DNA from: Rotaria socialis
Lineage: Eukaryota > Rotifera > Eurotatoria > Philodinida > Philodinidae
Assembly: GCA_905331475.1 (NCBI GenBank)
Contig: CAJNYU010002241.1
Location: 1-64,000, forward strand
Direction of reading: 5' to 3'
Length of the DNA: 64,000 bases
The notes under the pieces were generated by a model. It had not been told where the DNA came from. It saw only the letters and a list, made by a program, of their open reading frames with translations, and searched no databases. Every line of letters starts with the position of its first letter. Within the stretch, counting starts at the first letter, position 1. The translations under genes were made by a program, and so were the position numbers. Of the stretch, positions 1 through 10,963 are shown one piece after another.

Positions 1-960
1 CGAAGAATTCTTGCCCAATAGTGTCTTCATGGAAAATGCTAACTATGCGAGCAACTGTGTCCAATGGAGGTGGGTTTTGGTTGTAGCCTTGAGGCATAAC
101 TACAGTATTTGACGCTTGAAATGATGCTACCAAGCAGCAGTTATCTACAAACATATTATTCGAGTAAATTCTATTGGAAAGTTAGACACAGATTGGAAAC
201 GTTTTGAAGCATCGAAACGGGAAAACAAGCAAGACTGTCAAACTCGAAACCATAATTCTGACATTGAGGGTAGATATGTTACGAGTATGCCAAAAGACAA
301 TGCCATCGTCTCTTTTTTACGACCCACAATAACGAATTAGATCCTAACAATAACTGTTTAGGGTTCTACTCGTCCTCTATTGAATAAACTAGCTGACATG
401 GTATCAATTTTCAAGGCAGAGGACGATTGATCCCTACATTAGTTCTATTCGAAAACCAGAGATGTTGGTAATGCCGTAACAATCAGAATCGTTTTAACCA
501 TATCGTTGATTGTGACCACATCACCGACATCTCTGTCATATTGTGCGAGCCAATCGAAACTCATCGGTTAAATAGGCGCTTAACATTCGGTTCTGATTCG
601 ATTCGTATGATATGGGTGATAAATTACATTGCATCAACGCTTGTCGGTTGAATAGTGTGTTACTTCTGGCTCGTACGGAAAATTCCGTGAGCATTGCCTT
701 GAGTGATCAATCAATCGCTTTACAGCAGATATATCCTGAATACGAGTTATGTAGCATCTGTGATCTCCAGCCATTCTTATTGCGCAAGATACTGACTTTC
801 TCAGGAAAATTATACAGTGGAAAGCAATCGAAAATGGCGGCCTTTTGGACTTGAGGTTATTTAAACCTACTTGACAGCTATTTTGAATAACTTGTATCTA
901 CTTCATTGAATACTTGAAGCTACTTGGCTTTACTTGACTGCTACTTTGCACTATTTTGGC
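1..960. other. No gene recognised
   Basis: No open frame here shows a recognisable domain or splice-consistent coding. From about 850 to 960 the sequence becomes a loose repeat of CTACTTGA/AGCTA-like words, which continues after the insert at 975-1230. Confidence 0.5.
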
Positions 961-974
961 ATACTTTGAGCTAT

Positions 975-1230
975 GGGTGAGAAGTTATTTGTTATATAAC
1001 AAATAAATAACAAATAACTTTTCCCCTGAAAACTCAGTTCATTGTTTATATTGGTTTTACCATGTGAATTGGCACTATAGAAGTTAAAAATTTGTTCTAA
1101 AGCATAAGCTCATATAACACATGTAATTAAAATATACAGCGAGCTGAGACAAGATCTTTTTCAAAAAAAACGTTATTTGTTATTTATCTGTTATTTATAA
1201 CAAATAACAATAACAATAAATTCACACCCC
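975..1230. mobile_element. MITE with 13-bp flanking direct repeat
   Basis: Starts GGGTGAGAAG and ends TTCACACCCC, so the termini are imperfect inverted repeats. Both ends are packed with ATAACAAATAAATAAC-type repeats. The 13 bases TACTTTGAGCTAT occur directly before (962-974) and directly after (1231-1243), as expected of a target-site duplication. There is no coding capacity, so it is non-autonomous. Superfamily is uncertain because 13 bp is longer than the 8 bp of hAT. Confidence 0.7.
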
Positions 1231-1267
1231 TACTTTGAGCTATTTTAATTCACTTTAAGCTTAAGAG

Positions 1268-2275
1268 AGGTTCCACCAGAAAACCAAACATTTTTATATG
1301 TAGATCCAAATTGTTTTTGATTTGAACCATCACAGAAACAATTTTAAGCATCATCAATTTTTTTCACCCAGTAAAACAAGAAAAACATTTTTCAACACCT
1401 CAGTGCTGTTCTTATTTTCTTAATATCTTGAGAACGGTTGAACCGACTGTATTCGTTCAAGATTCATTTGATAACTCTTAATTCACTCTACGAAGTGTTT
1501 AGGATTATGAAAACTATTTGTACCTGAAGTTCGAAGCTACCCAAGCAGACAAGAGTTTCCGAAAACACATTTAAATACACAGAAAAATGCAATAAATCGG
1601 CTTAAACTGGACGTTTGTAGATCACAATCGAGGTTCCCAATGGTGAGCCAAAACCACACAGCTTTGGTTCTTTTTGTGCGATTAAACGCATTTTTTGCCA
1701 TAAAAAACAGTGTAAACACATCAAAAAGTTGAATAAATTGATCGCTTGTTTCAGTATTCGAGAACGTGATTTTAAAAATAATTATGGTTATTGGACATAC
1801 AAAAAATGATCACTTTTTTTCAACTTTTTGATGTGTTTACACTGCTTTTTATGGCGAAAAATGCGTTTAATCGCACAAAAAGAATCAAAGCTGTGTGGTT
1901 TTTGCTCACCGTTGGGAACCTCGATTGTGATCTACAAACGTCCAGTTTAAGCCGATTTATTGCATTTTTCTGTGTGTTTAAATGCGTTTTCGGAAACTCT
2001 TGTCTGCTTGGGTAGCTTCGAACTTCAGGTACAAATAGTTTTCATAATCCTAAACGCTTCGTAGAATGAATTAAGAGTTATCAAATGAATCTTGAACGAA
2101 TACAGTCGATTCAACCGCTCTCAAGATATTAAGAAAATAAGAACAGCACTGAGGTGTTGAAAAATGTTTTTCTTGTTTTACTGGGTGAAAAAAATTGATG
2201 ACGCTTAAAATTATTTCTGTGATGCTACAAATCAAAAACAATTTGGATCTACGTATAAAAATAAACGTTCCTTCA
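1268..2275. mobile_element. About 1-kb foldback (long inverted repeat) element
   Basis: The arm at about 1268-1745 is repeated in inverse orientation at about 1800-2275, with a short AT-rich loop of about 50 bp. The arms are nearly identical over almost 480 bp. For example, ACCCAAGCAGACAAGAG near 1539 is matched inversely near 2000, and AATGCGTTTAATCGCAC near 1860 inversely near 1678. Short open frames on both strands are mirror images of each other and are not genes. Outer ends are approximate and no clean target duplication is visible. It is probably a non-autonomous foldback or MITE of recent origin. Confidence 0.8.
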
Positions 2276-2330
2276 AACTACATAGGTTAAATCAAAATCA
2301 AAATCAAATCAAAATTTTTTCCCGGCTCAC

Positions 2331-2552
2331 TGTTATGATCTGTGTATGCACACACAGATCATTAGCATCATCTACTTCGACAGCGCTATCTTTCTTTCTC
2401 CTATTGTCCTCTACACATTATGTATTCTTTATCTCATTGGAGATAAGAGGATACGAGTATATCTGTCCCTGTTGTTGTTCAGTTCCTATTCTTTATTGTT
2501 AGAGTGTACGTTATCGAACCTGTGAATAAAGAAGTGAAGGTACACCTTAACA
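2331..2552 (+). mobile_element. Probable solo LTR (fossil)
   Basis: A 222-bp block begins TGTTATGATC and ends CCTTAACA, with TGTTA/TAACA terminal inverted repeats typical of LTRs. It contains an AATAAA signal near its 3' end. The flanking pentamers CTCAC and CTCCC could be a degenerate target duplication. No internal region or second LTR was seen. Family unknown; age cannot be judged without a partner LTR. Confidence 0.45.
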
Positions 2553-3074
2553 CTCCCCTGTATAAAAATGTTCGGTTTTCTCGTGGAACGTCTCTTAAAT
2601 ATCTTAAAGCACTGCACAGTTTTCAATATAAATGTTATCACATATTTTATATATTGGGCTACAGGCCCTTTTATTACTTATTATTAACTATATACCACAA
2701 TAATTTTCGACTAATGAGCTAGTTTTTGGAGCTCACGACATATCGCTATAGGACCTGCTCAATCATTATTCCGAGACACGACTTATTTTAACATATGTGA
2801 TGATGGGAATTTTGGAATAATTATAGGCAAAAACCGATTAAGGAAAATTGGACCATTGATTTTTCATCGAATTTTTCCATAACACCGAAAAAACTCATTA
2901 TGAGCAAGCGGGATTTTCAAGAGCCTTTAATCTCAAGAACAACTAGTCCGATGGAACTGAAAATTTTTGTGAATCCACACACCATACTATTCAGCATATT
3001 TAAAACAGCTGTTAGCGCAATCGCTGTGAGATTAAAATGTGAAACATGATGATACTTCGTTGCTGGAACCCGTC

Positions 3075-3300
3075 TACTACGGTCTGTTAGTCTTTCCAGC
3101 TTTTATTCCACTGTCTGTAATCAATCATGGAGCCTTTCAGTCATGGTCTGTATTGTTATCTATGGAGTCGGTAGAGACCATCACAGACCGTTACAGAGAA
3201 TATCATACGCCATCACAGACTGTTACAGAGACCTCGGAAACCACCACAAACCGTTACAAATTAATTAATTGATCAATTAATTTCTCTGTAATGGTCTGTG
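3075..3300. repeat. Imperfect repeats of CATCACAGACYGTTACAGAG
   Basis: The motif is seen several times around 3178-3262 and in reverse orientation (CTCTGTAATGGTCTGTG) near 3283. Related GTCTGTAATGG words recur near 16731 and 16863. It may be the ends of an old element; boundaries are unclear. Confidence 0.4.
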
Positions 3301-3487
3301 GGGGAGGCGGGGATGGGTCCAAATTTTTACCCTATATACTTTAAAACTCCTTTCAGACTGTGTTTCAAAAAGATCCCCACTACAACAATTGAGTTCTTGA
3401 TATTCTACGGACTGCAATAAGAGAGTAAATACTAAGTACTTTGGCCTATTTTGGGAGTTCATATCTCCTGACTAGAAGATGATATAA

Positions 3488-3803
3488 GTCTGAAAGTAGT
3501 TGAAAGATTAGAAAGGAGTTTCTATATGGTATAAAACTAATTATTTTTCTTCCTTTGATTTGCGATGTTTTTTCATCATGCAGAAATAGAAAAATGATAT
3601 ACTTCATTCTGGAATCAAACCCATATGATACAGTTACTGTTTTTTCGGACCCGCGCTTTAACCATTAAGCTACCGAAGCACAATGAACACCCCATTTTCT
3701 TTTCTGAATGATATCAGATCGTCGAAAATGAAAGGAAGAAAATGAATTAGTCTTATACTTTCGTGTAGAAACTCCTTTATAATCTTTCAATTATGTTCAG
3801 CCT
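3488..3803. mobile_element. Foldback element with tRNA-like centre
   Basis: Left arm (about 3488-3560) and right arm (about 3735-3803) are inverted repeats sharing TTGAAAGATT, AAAGGAGTTTCTA and TTTTCTTCCTTT in order. The arms enclose a tRNA-like sequence on the minus strand. No target duplication was identified. Confidence 0.6.
3599..3681 (-). ncRNA. tRNA-like sequence, degenerate
   Basis: The minus strand has a box A match (TAGCTTAATGG), a perfect D-stem (GCTT/AAGC) and a box B match (GGTTTGATTCC) at tRNA-like spacing, and the terminal segments GTGCTTC and GAAGTAT can pair. The anticodon arm does not fold into a standard stem and the T-stem is weak, so this is a tRNA pseudogene or a tRNA-derived promoter rather than a working tRNA. 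Confidence 0.5.
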
Positions 3804-4590
3804 CACATACGATACAAAAATTTATTATTTTTTCTTGGTTCACGTTTTTATCACCTAATTTTTATTGTTTAAGAAAAAATATGTCATGAGATCCAGCGTG
3901 GAAAGCTCTGTCGTCTATAAAACAAAACTTTTTTCATTGTCTATCTTTTAGTTTTTCAATTAGCGAAATTCTGTGCGACCGATCTTCGGTGTTACAGAAA
4001 GTCCTTTTTTTCTTATTTTATCTCTTCATCTCGCGATTACTATTCTTAAATAGAGGAAAAAATAATAGAAAATACAGCGTGAGAATCTGTACAGTTACCA
4101 AATTAGAGATGATTTTAATTGTGTAGTTTTCGTCTCTAAAGCAAAGCAAAATTCTATAAAATCACTGTTCGCAGCATCGAAAATTGGACGCATAGAATTT
4201 CGCCCATTTTTAAAATAAAAGGTGAACATATAAAGAAAAACTTTTAGTGTATCTTGAAGTACTTTGCACGATGTATCTCCCGGTATATTTCGGTTATCAA
4301 TCAAAGTATTTAGTAATGAAAAAAAATATCCAAAATGCTGGCATTCATTATGAACCAACGATTATTTCCTAGTGCTCCTCTATACCACTGGACATCTAAA
4401 AGAATGCGCTTTTGTTTTGCATATGGCTCAAATTAGAAATACTAATAACGTAACAAAAACCACTGTGATGAATTGTGGATACAATGATTCTACGTGAGAC
4501 ATGATTATGCTTTTTATTGAGCTCTGAGTCGCCGGAATGATGATTAAAGGGTTAATTCGAGAGGCAATCGACTTCTAACATCCGAAGTGA

Positions 4591-5504
4591 CTATTTCGAA
4601 AACCAGAATCTCAATGTCGATAGGGAACCGACTGAATCAATTAATGACCGCCCTACTTTTCTTGCATTTAATATAACAAACTTGTAGTAACTTTGGCTAA
4701 TCATAGAAAAAACTGTCTTAAACATACCTTTTGATGTGTTCTGATGTTTTTGTTGATTCGTGCTGCATTGATTAGTAGGAATACGATGATTTTCACTTTG
4801 TGTTGATTTCGACTCAGGAACCATGAATTTAGTTGTAGGAGCTCGTGTACAAGCATTCTGATTAGCACACTGTCTGAACTTTTGAATCAGGAGTCTACGT
4901 ATCGGTTCAATCAGCTTGAGTCTGCGATTGAGCTCCTTTTCATCTCCACTTTCGTCGACCTCATCATGATTTACTGCCCCCGAATAATAAATTCCTAAGT
5001 GACAAAAATCTAACAGGTGTTTGACGGCAGGATCATTTATGATTTTGTCCCGCATTTCGTCCATGCTATTAGTTTTGAATTTGTCAGCATGCGTGAGAAT
5101 TAGCATTGAGATAGATGAGCAGGTAGAACCAAGCACTTTCATAGCTGTATTCAATGCTTTGATATGATTCTCCACTTTACGTGGATGAGAAACAAAGCAA
5201 ACCACGTTTAGTTGATTGTCGCAATCCTGCAGAATTGGATACACGAAGTTCTGTATCGTGTCTTGGTCAGTGTCATTTTTAAAACCGGGCGTGTCGTATA
5301 TACGGAGATTATTGAAATCATCTATTCTAACGTCATACCGTAGCGTAGAAGAAGTTTTATTGTAGTCGTAGACAGGAACACAAGGATTTCGTAAGGTATC
5401 GACTATTCTCGACTTTCCTGCTGCATGTCCTCCCATCAGAAGAACTCGAATCAATGTAACTGATGTTGGAGAAATAGTGTGCAACGATTGTGTTGCTGTT
5501 AGGT
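4591..5504 (-). CDS. AIG1/GIMAP-like GTPase, copy 1 (5' end unresolved)
   Basis: Predicted GTP-binding protein of the AIG1 (GIMAP/IAN) family. Visible motifs: P-loop GGHAAGKS close to the N-terminus, switch II DTPG in YDTPGFKND, and the AIG1-type G4 motif LTHADKF. The C-terminal third is polar, with hydrophobic stretches and no CaaX box, unlike the two copies downstream. The open frame has no ATG before the P-loop; a good polypyrimidine-AG acceptor lies just upstream of 5504, so a first exon is missing from this model and may have been displaced by the MITE at 5572-5930. A gtatgt donor at 4727 makes the last 45 or so codons doubtful. GIMAPs are membrane-linked GTPases of immunity and stress in vertebrates and plants; the role here is not known. 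Confidence 0.72.
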
Positions 5505-5571
5505 CTACCAGAGAAAACAGTACATAGAAAAATTATTTGCATTGGAGCACAACGTAAACTAGGTATGCATC

Positions 5572-5930
5572 AGAGACCGAAACGAATGACAAAAATACCA
5601 TTCGGTCCGATTCGGCTTTTCAGGACCTTAATTCGGATTCGATTCTGCTCTTGTGGTCTCTCAAAGTTTTCATTCGATTCGATTCTGTTTTTCAGGACCG
5701 GGATTCGGATTCGATTCGGCTTTTCTGGTCACTCAGAATTTTAATTCAATTCAAGTTGGCTGAAAAAGTGAAATCGAAACGAATCAAATCGAATTGTTTT
5801 TTTCATTTTTCTAGCCGAGTCGAATCGAATTAAAATTTTGAGTGACTGGGAAAGTCGAATCGAATCCGAATCCAAGTCCGGAAAAGCCGAATCGGACCAA
5901 ATGGTATTTTTGTCATTCGTTTTGGTCTCT
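5572..5930. mobile_element. MITE with 10-bp target duplication
   Basis: Long terminal inverted repeats (about 50 bp, beginning AGAGACC and containing AACGAATGACAAAAATACC) enclose a core of repeated GATTCGATTC-like words. The target duplication GGTATGCATC is perfect at 5562-5571 and 5931-5940. A 9-11 bp duplication with long TIRs resembles Mutator-like elements. It sits within 70 bp of the first visible exon of AIG1-like copy 1. Confidence 0.88.
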
Positions 5931-6057
5931 GGTATGCATCATTTCAAGTTCTGACTGATCGACTGTATAGCCCATTGAATTGAACATTCAGTCATACTGA
6001 ATATGGAGTCAGTATTGATCTTTTGTTCTTTATATGATAGACGATAGAACCTAAGAC

Positions 6058-6110
6058 TGGGTGTGGGTTCGGGAGTACAGATCTTCACTTCTTATATTTA
6101 CCCACACCCA
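6058..6110. repeat. Telomere-like TGTGGG hairpin A
   Basis: The 11-mer TGGGTGTGGGT (6058-6068) is perfectly inverted as ACCCACACCCA (6100-6110) around a 31-bp loop. Member of a dispersed family in this window. Confidence 0.8.
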
Positions 6111-6224
6111 GAATGGGGTATAAGACAAAGTGGTCTAAAGCTATGTAATTAAATAAAAAGAAAAAAATAGTGAATTTTTCTAAGAGAATATGTATAAAGC
6201 AGCGATTTATGATCAGTCATCCTA

Positions 6225-6588
6225 TTCCGCAATGTTGAACATTCTGGAACTAGTTCCGCCCCCCGGAATCAGTTCCGTCAATTCGGGAACTAAGTCAAGC
6301 CTGAACACTGTGCGATTCCGAAATTAGTTCGTTCAATTCCAGGAATTGCACGGAATTCTGTCCAATTCCGGCATTACAACTTCTATTGCTATTCTATCTT
6401 CTCTAACCTATGTAATAATAATCCGACTTCGATTCGGAATTTCGTACAGGAATTGGATTTGTCACCGAGCAGTAAGTGATATCAATGGTCCATTAATCAC
6501 TGAATTCCTGAATCGCACGGAATTGCAGGAATTAGATGGAATCGGTTCCGTGCGCGGAACTGGTTCCGGAATGTTCAACATTGCGGAA
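6225..6588. mobile_element. MITE, Tc1/mariner-like (TA target)
   Basis: Inverted termini TTCCGCAATGTTGAACATTC (left, flanked by TA at 6223) and its inverse before TA at 6589. The TIRs extend into GGAAC(C/T)(A/T)GTTCCG palindromes. The internal DNA is non-coding. The TA flanks fit a mariner-type duplication, but TA alone is weak evidence. Confidence 0.75.
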
Positions 6589-7048
6589 TATGATGTATTC
6601 TCTTGATAATATGCCATATTCTAAGAACAGACTAAATTGGAGGACAGACTGATCTCTCAATGCTGAATATTTTTGCGTTTTGCAACACTGCAATGACAAA
6701 TTAGCAGAACCTATTTAAAGAGTACTTATGACGGAAGTTGTTAAGTACGACCAAAATAACGGTCTATCGAGTTATTTTCCGTGACTATTAGTTAGTGAAT
6801 AAATAGAAATAGAAAGTTTATCCAGTAAGAACAAATATTGAATCGAAGTCTTGCATACAAGCTTGATTAAATGTCCTGCAAAATCTAAACTGGTTTTCTG
6901 TTTATATTTATTGAAACAGTAAATGTATCCTGGATCTATCACATGCATCGGTATTTTAAACTTTTTCTTAAAAATATCAGCTCATTCAGACTTTCTGTAA
7001 ATGTATTTACGACCTTTATATTTTAGATAATAGAAACTTTGATGAGTT

Positions 7049-7864
7049 TTAAAGCTTGTCCTTATATAATCGTACTACACACAAAGAAGAGAAAGTTTAC
7101 AAATAGTGAATGCATCTGTAAGACGTACCATTCATTTGAATTGGTTCCACAAATATTCTCTCAGAAAAAAATGACGATAAAGTCTTATTGGACTGCTTAT
7201 AACTATTGTAAGAGTTGGGATCAAGCATGGTAAATTTAATTGGATCGTTAGGATTTCGATTCATCAAAGAGCAGAACTGTTCTTGAAGTTGCTCCCATCC
7301 GACAATATCTTCGACATTCTTATCGTTCATTTCTATGATACGGTCAAAGTTTCGTAGACCAGACAATTGAGCCAAACTAATATGATCATGAGCAGTCAAC
7401 AGAATATAATGAAATCGCTGTTGTTTATGATAGTGAAATCCAAAACCAAGCTGCTCGTGTATATTTAGGTTATTCAGCGTACATATTCGAATCTCTTTCT
7501 GAGTCTTCGAATTGATCGTGTGATGATCAACGGCAAAGTCGTCTGTCAATAATGCACATAACAATTCTTTTGAATTTTTACTAATTTTATGCAACTCACC
7601 ATATGAACTTAGCAAATCCAGCATTTCCTTTGGTGGATTACTGCCAGAACCAGAAAATATTGACATCCCTCCGTTTTGATTTCTGTATTCAATTGTTCTC
7701 CAACCCAAATCTGCGATCTTTTTTTGATTCATATCTGTATATAATATTGACCAAGGAGCAGATTCATAAGGACAAAGTAGTGTATGCCATATTTTCTGAC
7801 TACCATTCTTCTCTTTGTATACCACCGCTATTTCATTTTCTTTCTGCTTAGTAAGCGATGCCAT
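7049..7864 (-). CDS. PDZ-like domain protein next to AIG1 copy 2
   Basis: Spliced model of 253 residues, with a 54-nt intron at 7075-7128 (donor gtacgt, acceptor tgtgtag). ATG at 7864 was chosen because upstream in-frame sequence is hydrophobic and poor in coding character. Residues about 127-217 read as a PDZ-like fold: a carboxylate-loop candidate LGFGFH and the typical helix region LRNFDRIIEMNDKNVEDI. The first 125 residues match nothing I recognise. After splicing the tail is VRLYKDKL; without the intron it would end CIHYL. It lies 100 bp downstream of AIG1 copy 2 on the same strand, so a shared transcript or functional link is possible but unproven. PDZ domains bind C-terminal peptides and scaffold membrane complexes. 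Confidence 0.6.
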
Positions 7865-7965
7865 ATTAGCAAATATATATGAAACTGATCTAAAAAATAT
7901 GCAATTCATCAACCGATAAAAGTAGATAGAGTTAGTAGCATTCAACCCAAATGAAAAGATTCTAG

Positions 7966-8810
7966 TCAGATAAGTTGACAATTTCTCGTCAATTTTTTTC
8001 TTGTATGATCATTATTATGCGATGAACATAAGTTAGTTAGTAGATCATCAACTGGTTTACTACAATTTGCACAGTCTATGAGTTTTTGAGCTAGGGCTTC
8101 ACGCATCGGTTTGATGTGTTCTAATTTTGTGTTCAAAATCCTAACACGAATATTTGCATCGTTATGCGTTTCCAATTCATCTCGATTAATAGCACCATGG
8201 TAGTATAAACCTAGCTTGCAGTAGTTGATCACTTTTTTACATTCATCGTACTCAGACGAGGTCAACTTCTCTTTAAACTCGTCCAATCGACTATTCGGGA
8301 AGCCATCGCAGTGGGTTAGAATCAACATAGAAATGGATGAATATGTGGGACCGAGAAAGTCTATAAGCGAATTAAATATGACCATATCATTTTGATGGGT
8401 TTTGCCAGCAACAGAAACAAAGCAAACAGCATTCAATGTTTGAATATTATGTTTAAGAAAAGTGGCAATTAAATTTTGAATTTGTGTATTCGATCGTGAT
8501 TCTTCTGTATCATGTCGTACTTCTTGTAGACCAGGCGTATCCACAATGTTCACTGTGTATTCATCTTCATTTGTTGTTAAAAGTACTTTGTGCGAGTAAC
8601 ATTCTTTTGTTTCTGCCATTCCTGTTGCTAATGATCCTTCATAGTGAGGATTGGCCAGAACATGGATCAACGTAGATTTGCCCACTTGGGATCGACCGAT
8701 GACAAGAACGTTAATCGAATCAGAAGTTTTTTTCTGACATTTTTTATTAGCTTAATAGAGTAAAGTGTATTGGAAAGAAGAATAAAACCAAAAGCTTGCT
8801 TACGCTGCAT
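7966..8810 (-). CDS. AIG1/GIMAP-like GTPase, copy 2, with CaaX tail
   Basis: Spliced model of 263 residues: tiny first exon (ATG at 8810, seven bases), a 53-nt intron at 8751-8803 (gtaagc..ttaag), then one exon. The splice restores the strand leading into the P-loop: INVLVIGRSQVGKST (P-loop residues about 21-28). Other motifs: DTPG in VDTPGLQEV, and G4 LTHCDGF. The protein ends NCQLI-stop, a CaaX box whose last residue favours geranylgeranylation, suggesting lipid anchoring to a membrane face. Vertebrate GIMAPs instead use C-terminal TM segments or coiled coils. Same strand and same family as its neighbours at 4.6 and 11.0 kb, so a diverged tandem family. Confidence 0.82.
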
Positions 8811-10035
8811 GTTGGAAGAGTTAAATGTTATTGAGGCAATTTCATTTACAACCTAACCTATGCAAAAAATAGCGACAAAACAATTGTCGTAACTAGCTCA
8901 TCGATGTGAGAAAGAGAACACGATCGAATAAATACACAACTAGAAGGTGCAATGATGAAGCAACATTATCTCTCTCTTTTCGAAACATCAGAATTGATAA
9001 GATAGCGAAATAAAAGTGACATCAACAATAGATCTCGCACGACACAATATTCAGATAATGACTTCACGCTGATGATATTATAAATGCCGACCGTTCCAAG
9101 AATTTGAAATAAAAACATCGGATCTGCCACTCATTTTCTTGGGTTTTTGTCTCAAGAAATAAACAAACAGAAAAAAGATTGTCAGAAAATCTATTTTCCA
9201 ACTCACAGTATTTTCAACAAATAATTAGTATATGAGAATAGTACGATCGACGCGTGCTATAACTCTAATAAACTCAATTACATTGAAATAATATTTGGCT
9301 TTTTTTCAATTTTTTAATTCCCTCAGGATCTATGACAATACTTCTCAAAGTTCTGTTTAAAGCGCACCACCCCTCTCCGTTAAAGATCGACTTTTATCCA
9401 GTGTCGTGCGAATCGCATGTGGTTTGGGAATATGTTTCGAATGCAGTCGTGATGTTATGACAACATTTTTAACCCTATCTTATGATATTTGAGTGATGTA
9501 TTCGTCAAACAAGGGCCAAGAACACATCTTTTAGCAACCCTAAATTCGCTGTAGAAGTTTCATTCAATCTTTTTTATATTGTGAAACATGATCTAAGAGG
9601 AGTTCTCAAGTATAAGAGTACAAACTGAACCCATTTCCTAGCTCCTTCCACCATAGATCTTGGCAGACACAGCTTCAACGATGAAACTTGTTTTATATTG
9701 CACTAAACAGTAAAATAATTATTCGTATGTTACAAGACAAACTAAAAATATCTAGGAAAATATGCATTCAATTTTGGCTATACCCAGGTGAATCATTCCG
9801 ACTATCGGATCCGACGCCTTAACAAGACTCTAAGTGATATCTGATGATGGGATCAGTTATTAAGCTCTAATTAACTAATTATGCAGGATTTCCACATTGG
9901 ATTCATGAGTAGTTCCTCAACCCGAAATCCCATCGGATTTTGTTGACTGCTAGGATCCGATAGGATATGGTATCGGATTCATTCACCAGAATAATGAATC
10001 TGAGAGAGTATACAGATTATATACAGTATTGATCT
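8811..10035. other. Intergenic, nothing recognised
   Basis: AT-rich sequence between AIG1 copies 2 and 3. No coding region, clear repeat or RNA gene was recognised. Confidence 0.5.
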
Positions 10036-10037
10036 TA

Positions 10038-10304
10038 CACTCTAAAAGAAAAAGACTTTTTACCGAACTCCCGAAAAAGGTTCCGTATATTTGAAAAAGC
10101 TTCCAAATGCATTCAAATGCTCAAAAAACGATTTTTTAGTTCTATGAAACCGTTAAAGATTCTTCCCCTGGGCACACAGGAAGAACCTTTAATGGTTTCG
10201 TAGAACTGAAAAATCTCTTTTTGAGCATTTGAATACATTTGCAAGCTTTTCCAAATCTACGGAAACTTTTTTGAGGGTTCGGGAAAGAGTCTTTTTTTAG
10301 AGTG
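10038..10304. mobile_element. MITE, mariner-like, CACTCTAAAA termini
   Basis: Inverted termini CACTCTAAAA ... TTTTTAGAGTG with TA on both sides (10036-10037, 10305-10306). Arms of about 95 bp are imperfectly complementary, including ATTCAAATGCTCAAAAA. Non-coding. Confidence 0.78.
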
Positions 10305-10963
10305 TAACTGATTTATTAAGCACATCTTCCTATGATCCGCTGCTATTTCATGTTTCATATTTTATTTGCTGAAGGATTGCGCTAACAGCTTGTTTAAAAC
10401 GCACTGTGAGTTAGAAAATGACCGTATAGACCATTGTCTTTTGCTTAAAAGTGATCGTCGGAGTTGACCAGCTTTTTGTGTTCCATCGAATATTACTGCT
10501 TGTTGATTTAGTGTATCACTTACTGATTACGATTTTGTCTAAAAATTGAAGAGAATCACATTAGATTAAACTATAGACTTTCCTCACATTGACTAACATA
10601 TTCTTTTTGCGTTGGCAATGGTGAGACACCTAGTTTCGTAGGATCAACTAATTAATCCCATAAGGTTGACATTCGGATTCCATTCGACGACTGGTTCGTC
10701 GCTGGTTCGTCAACAACTTTTTGTCGTTGTTTGTGGTAATTCGAATTTTTCTGTACATTGTGAAAGTACGAATTTAGTAGAGCATTATAAAGTAACGCAC
10801 TTATTTTCATTCGGTGAATCAAGAAGACTATTAGACTCTTTCAGATCATATGACTTTTGCTGTTTCATGACCACTATTCTAAAAAGTAGACAGTTATCCT
10901 AATTTTCAAAGCAAATCTTTCAATTAAACATTTTTATTTGGCAAAATCATTATATATTAAGAG

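Noticed and set aside
612-854. 80-codon plus-strand open frame
   Set aside because: No domain, no signal peptide, no splice support; composition like flanking DNA.
1537-2015. Two mirror-image short open frames
   Set aside because: They are the two arms of the foldback element read on opposite strands.
5490-5833. Open frames over 5.5-5.8 kb
   Set aside because: By-products of repeated GATTCGATTC words inside the MITE.
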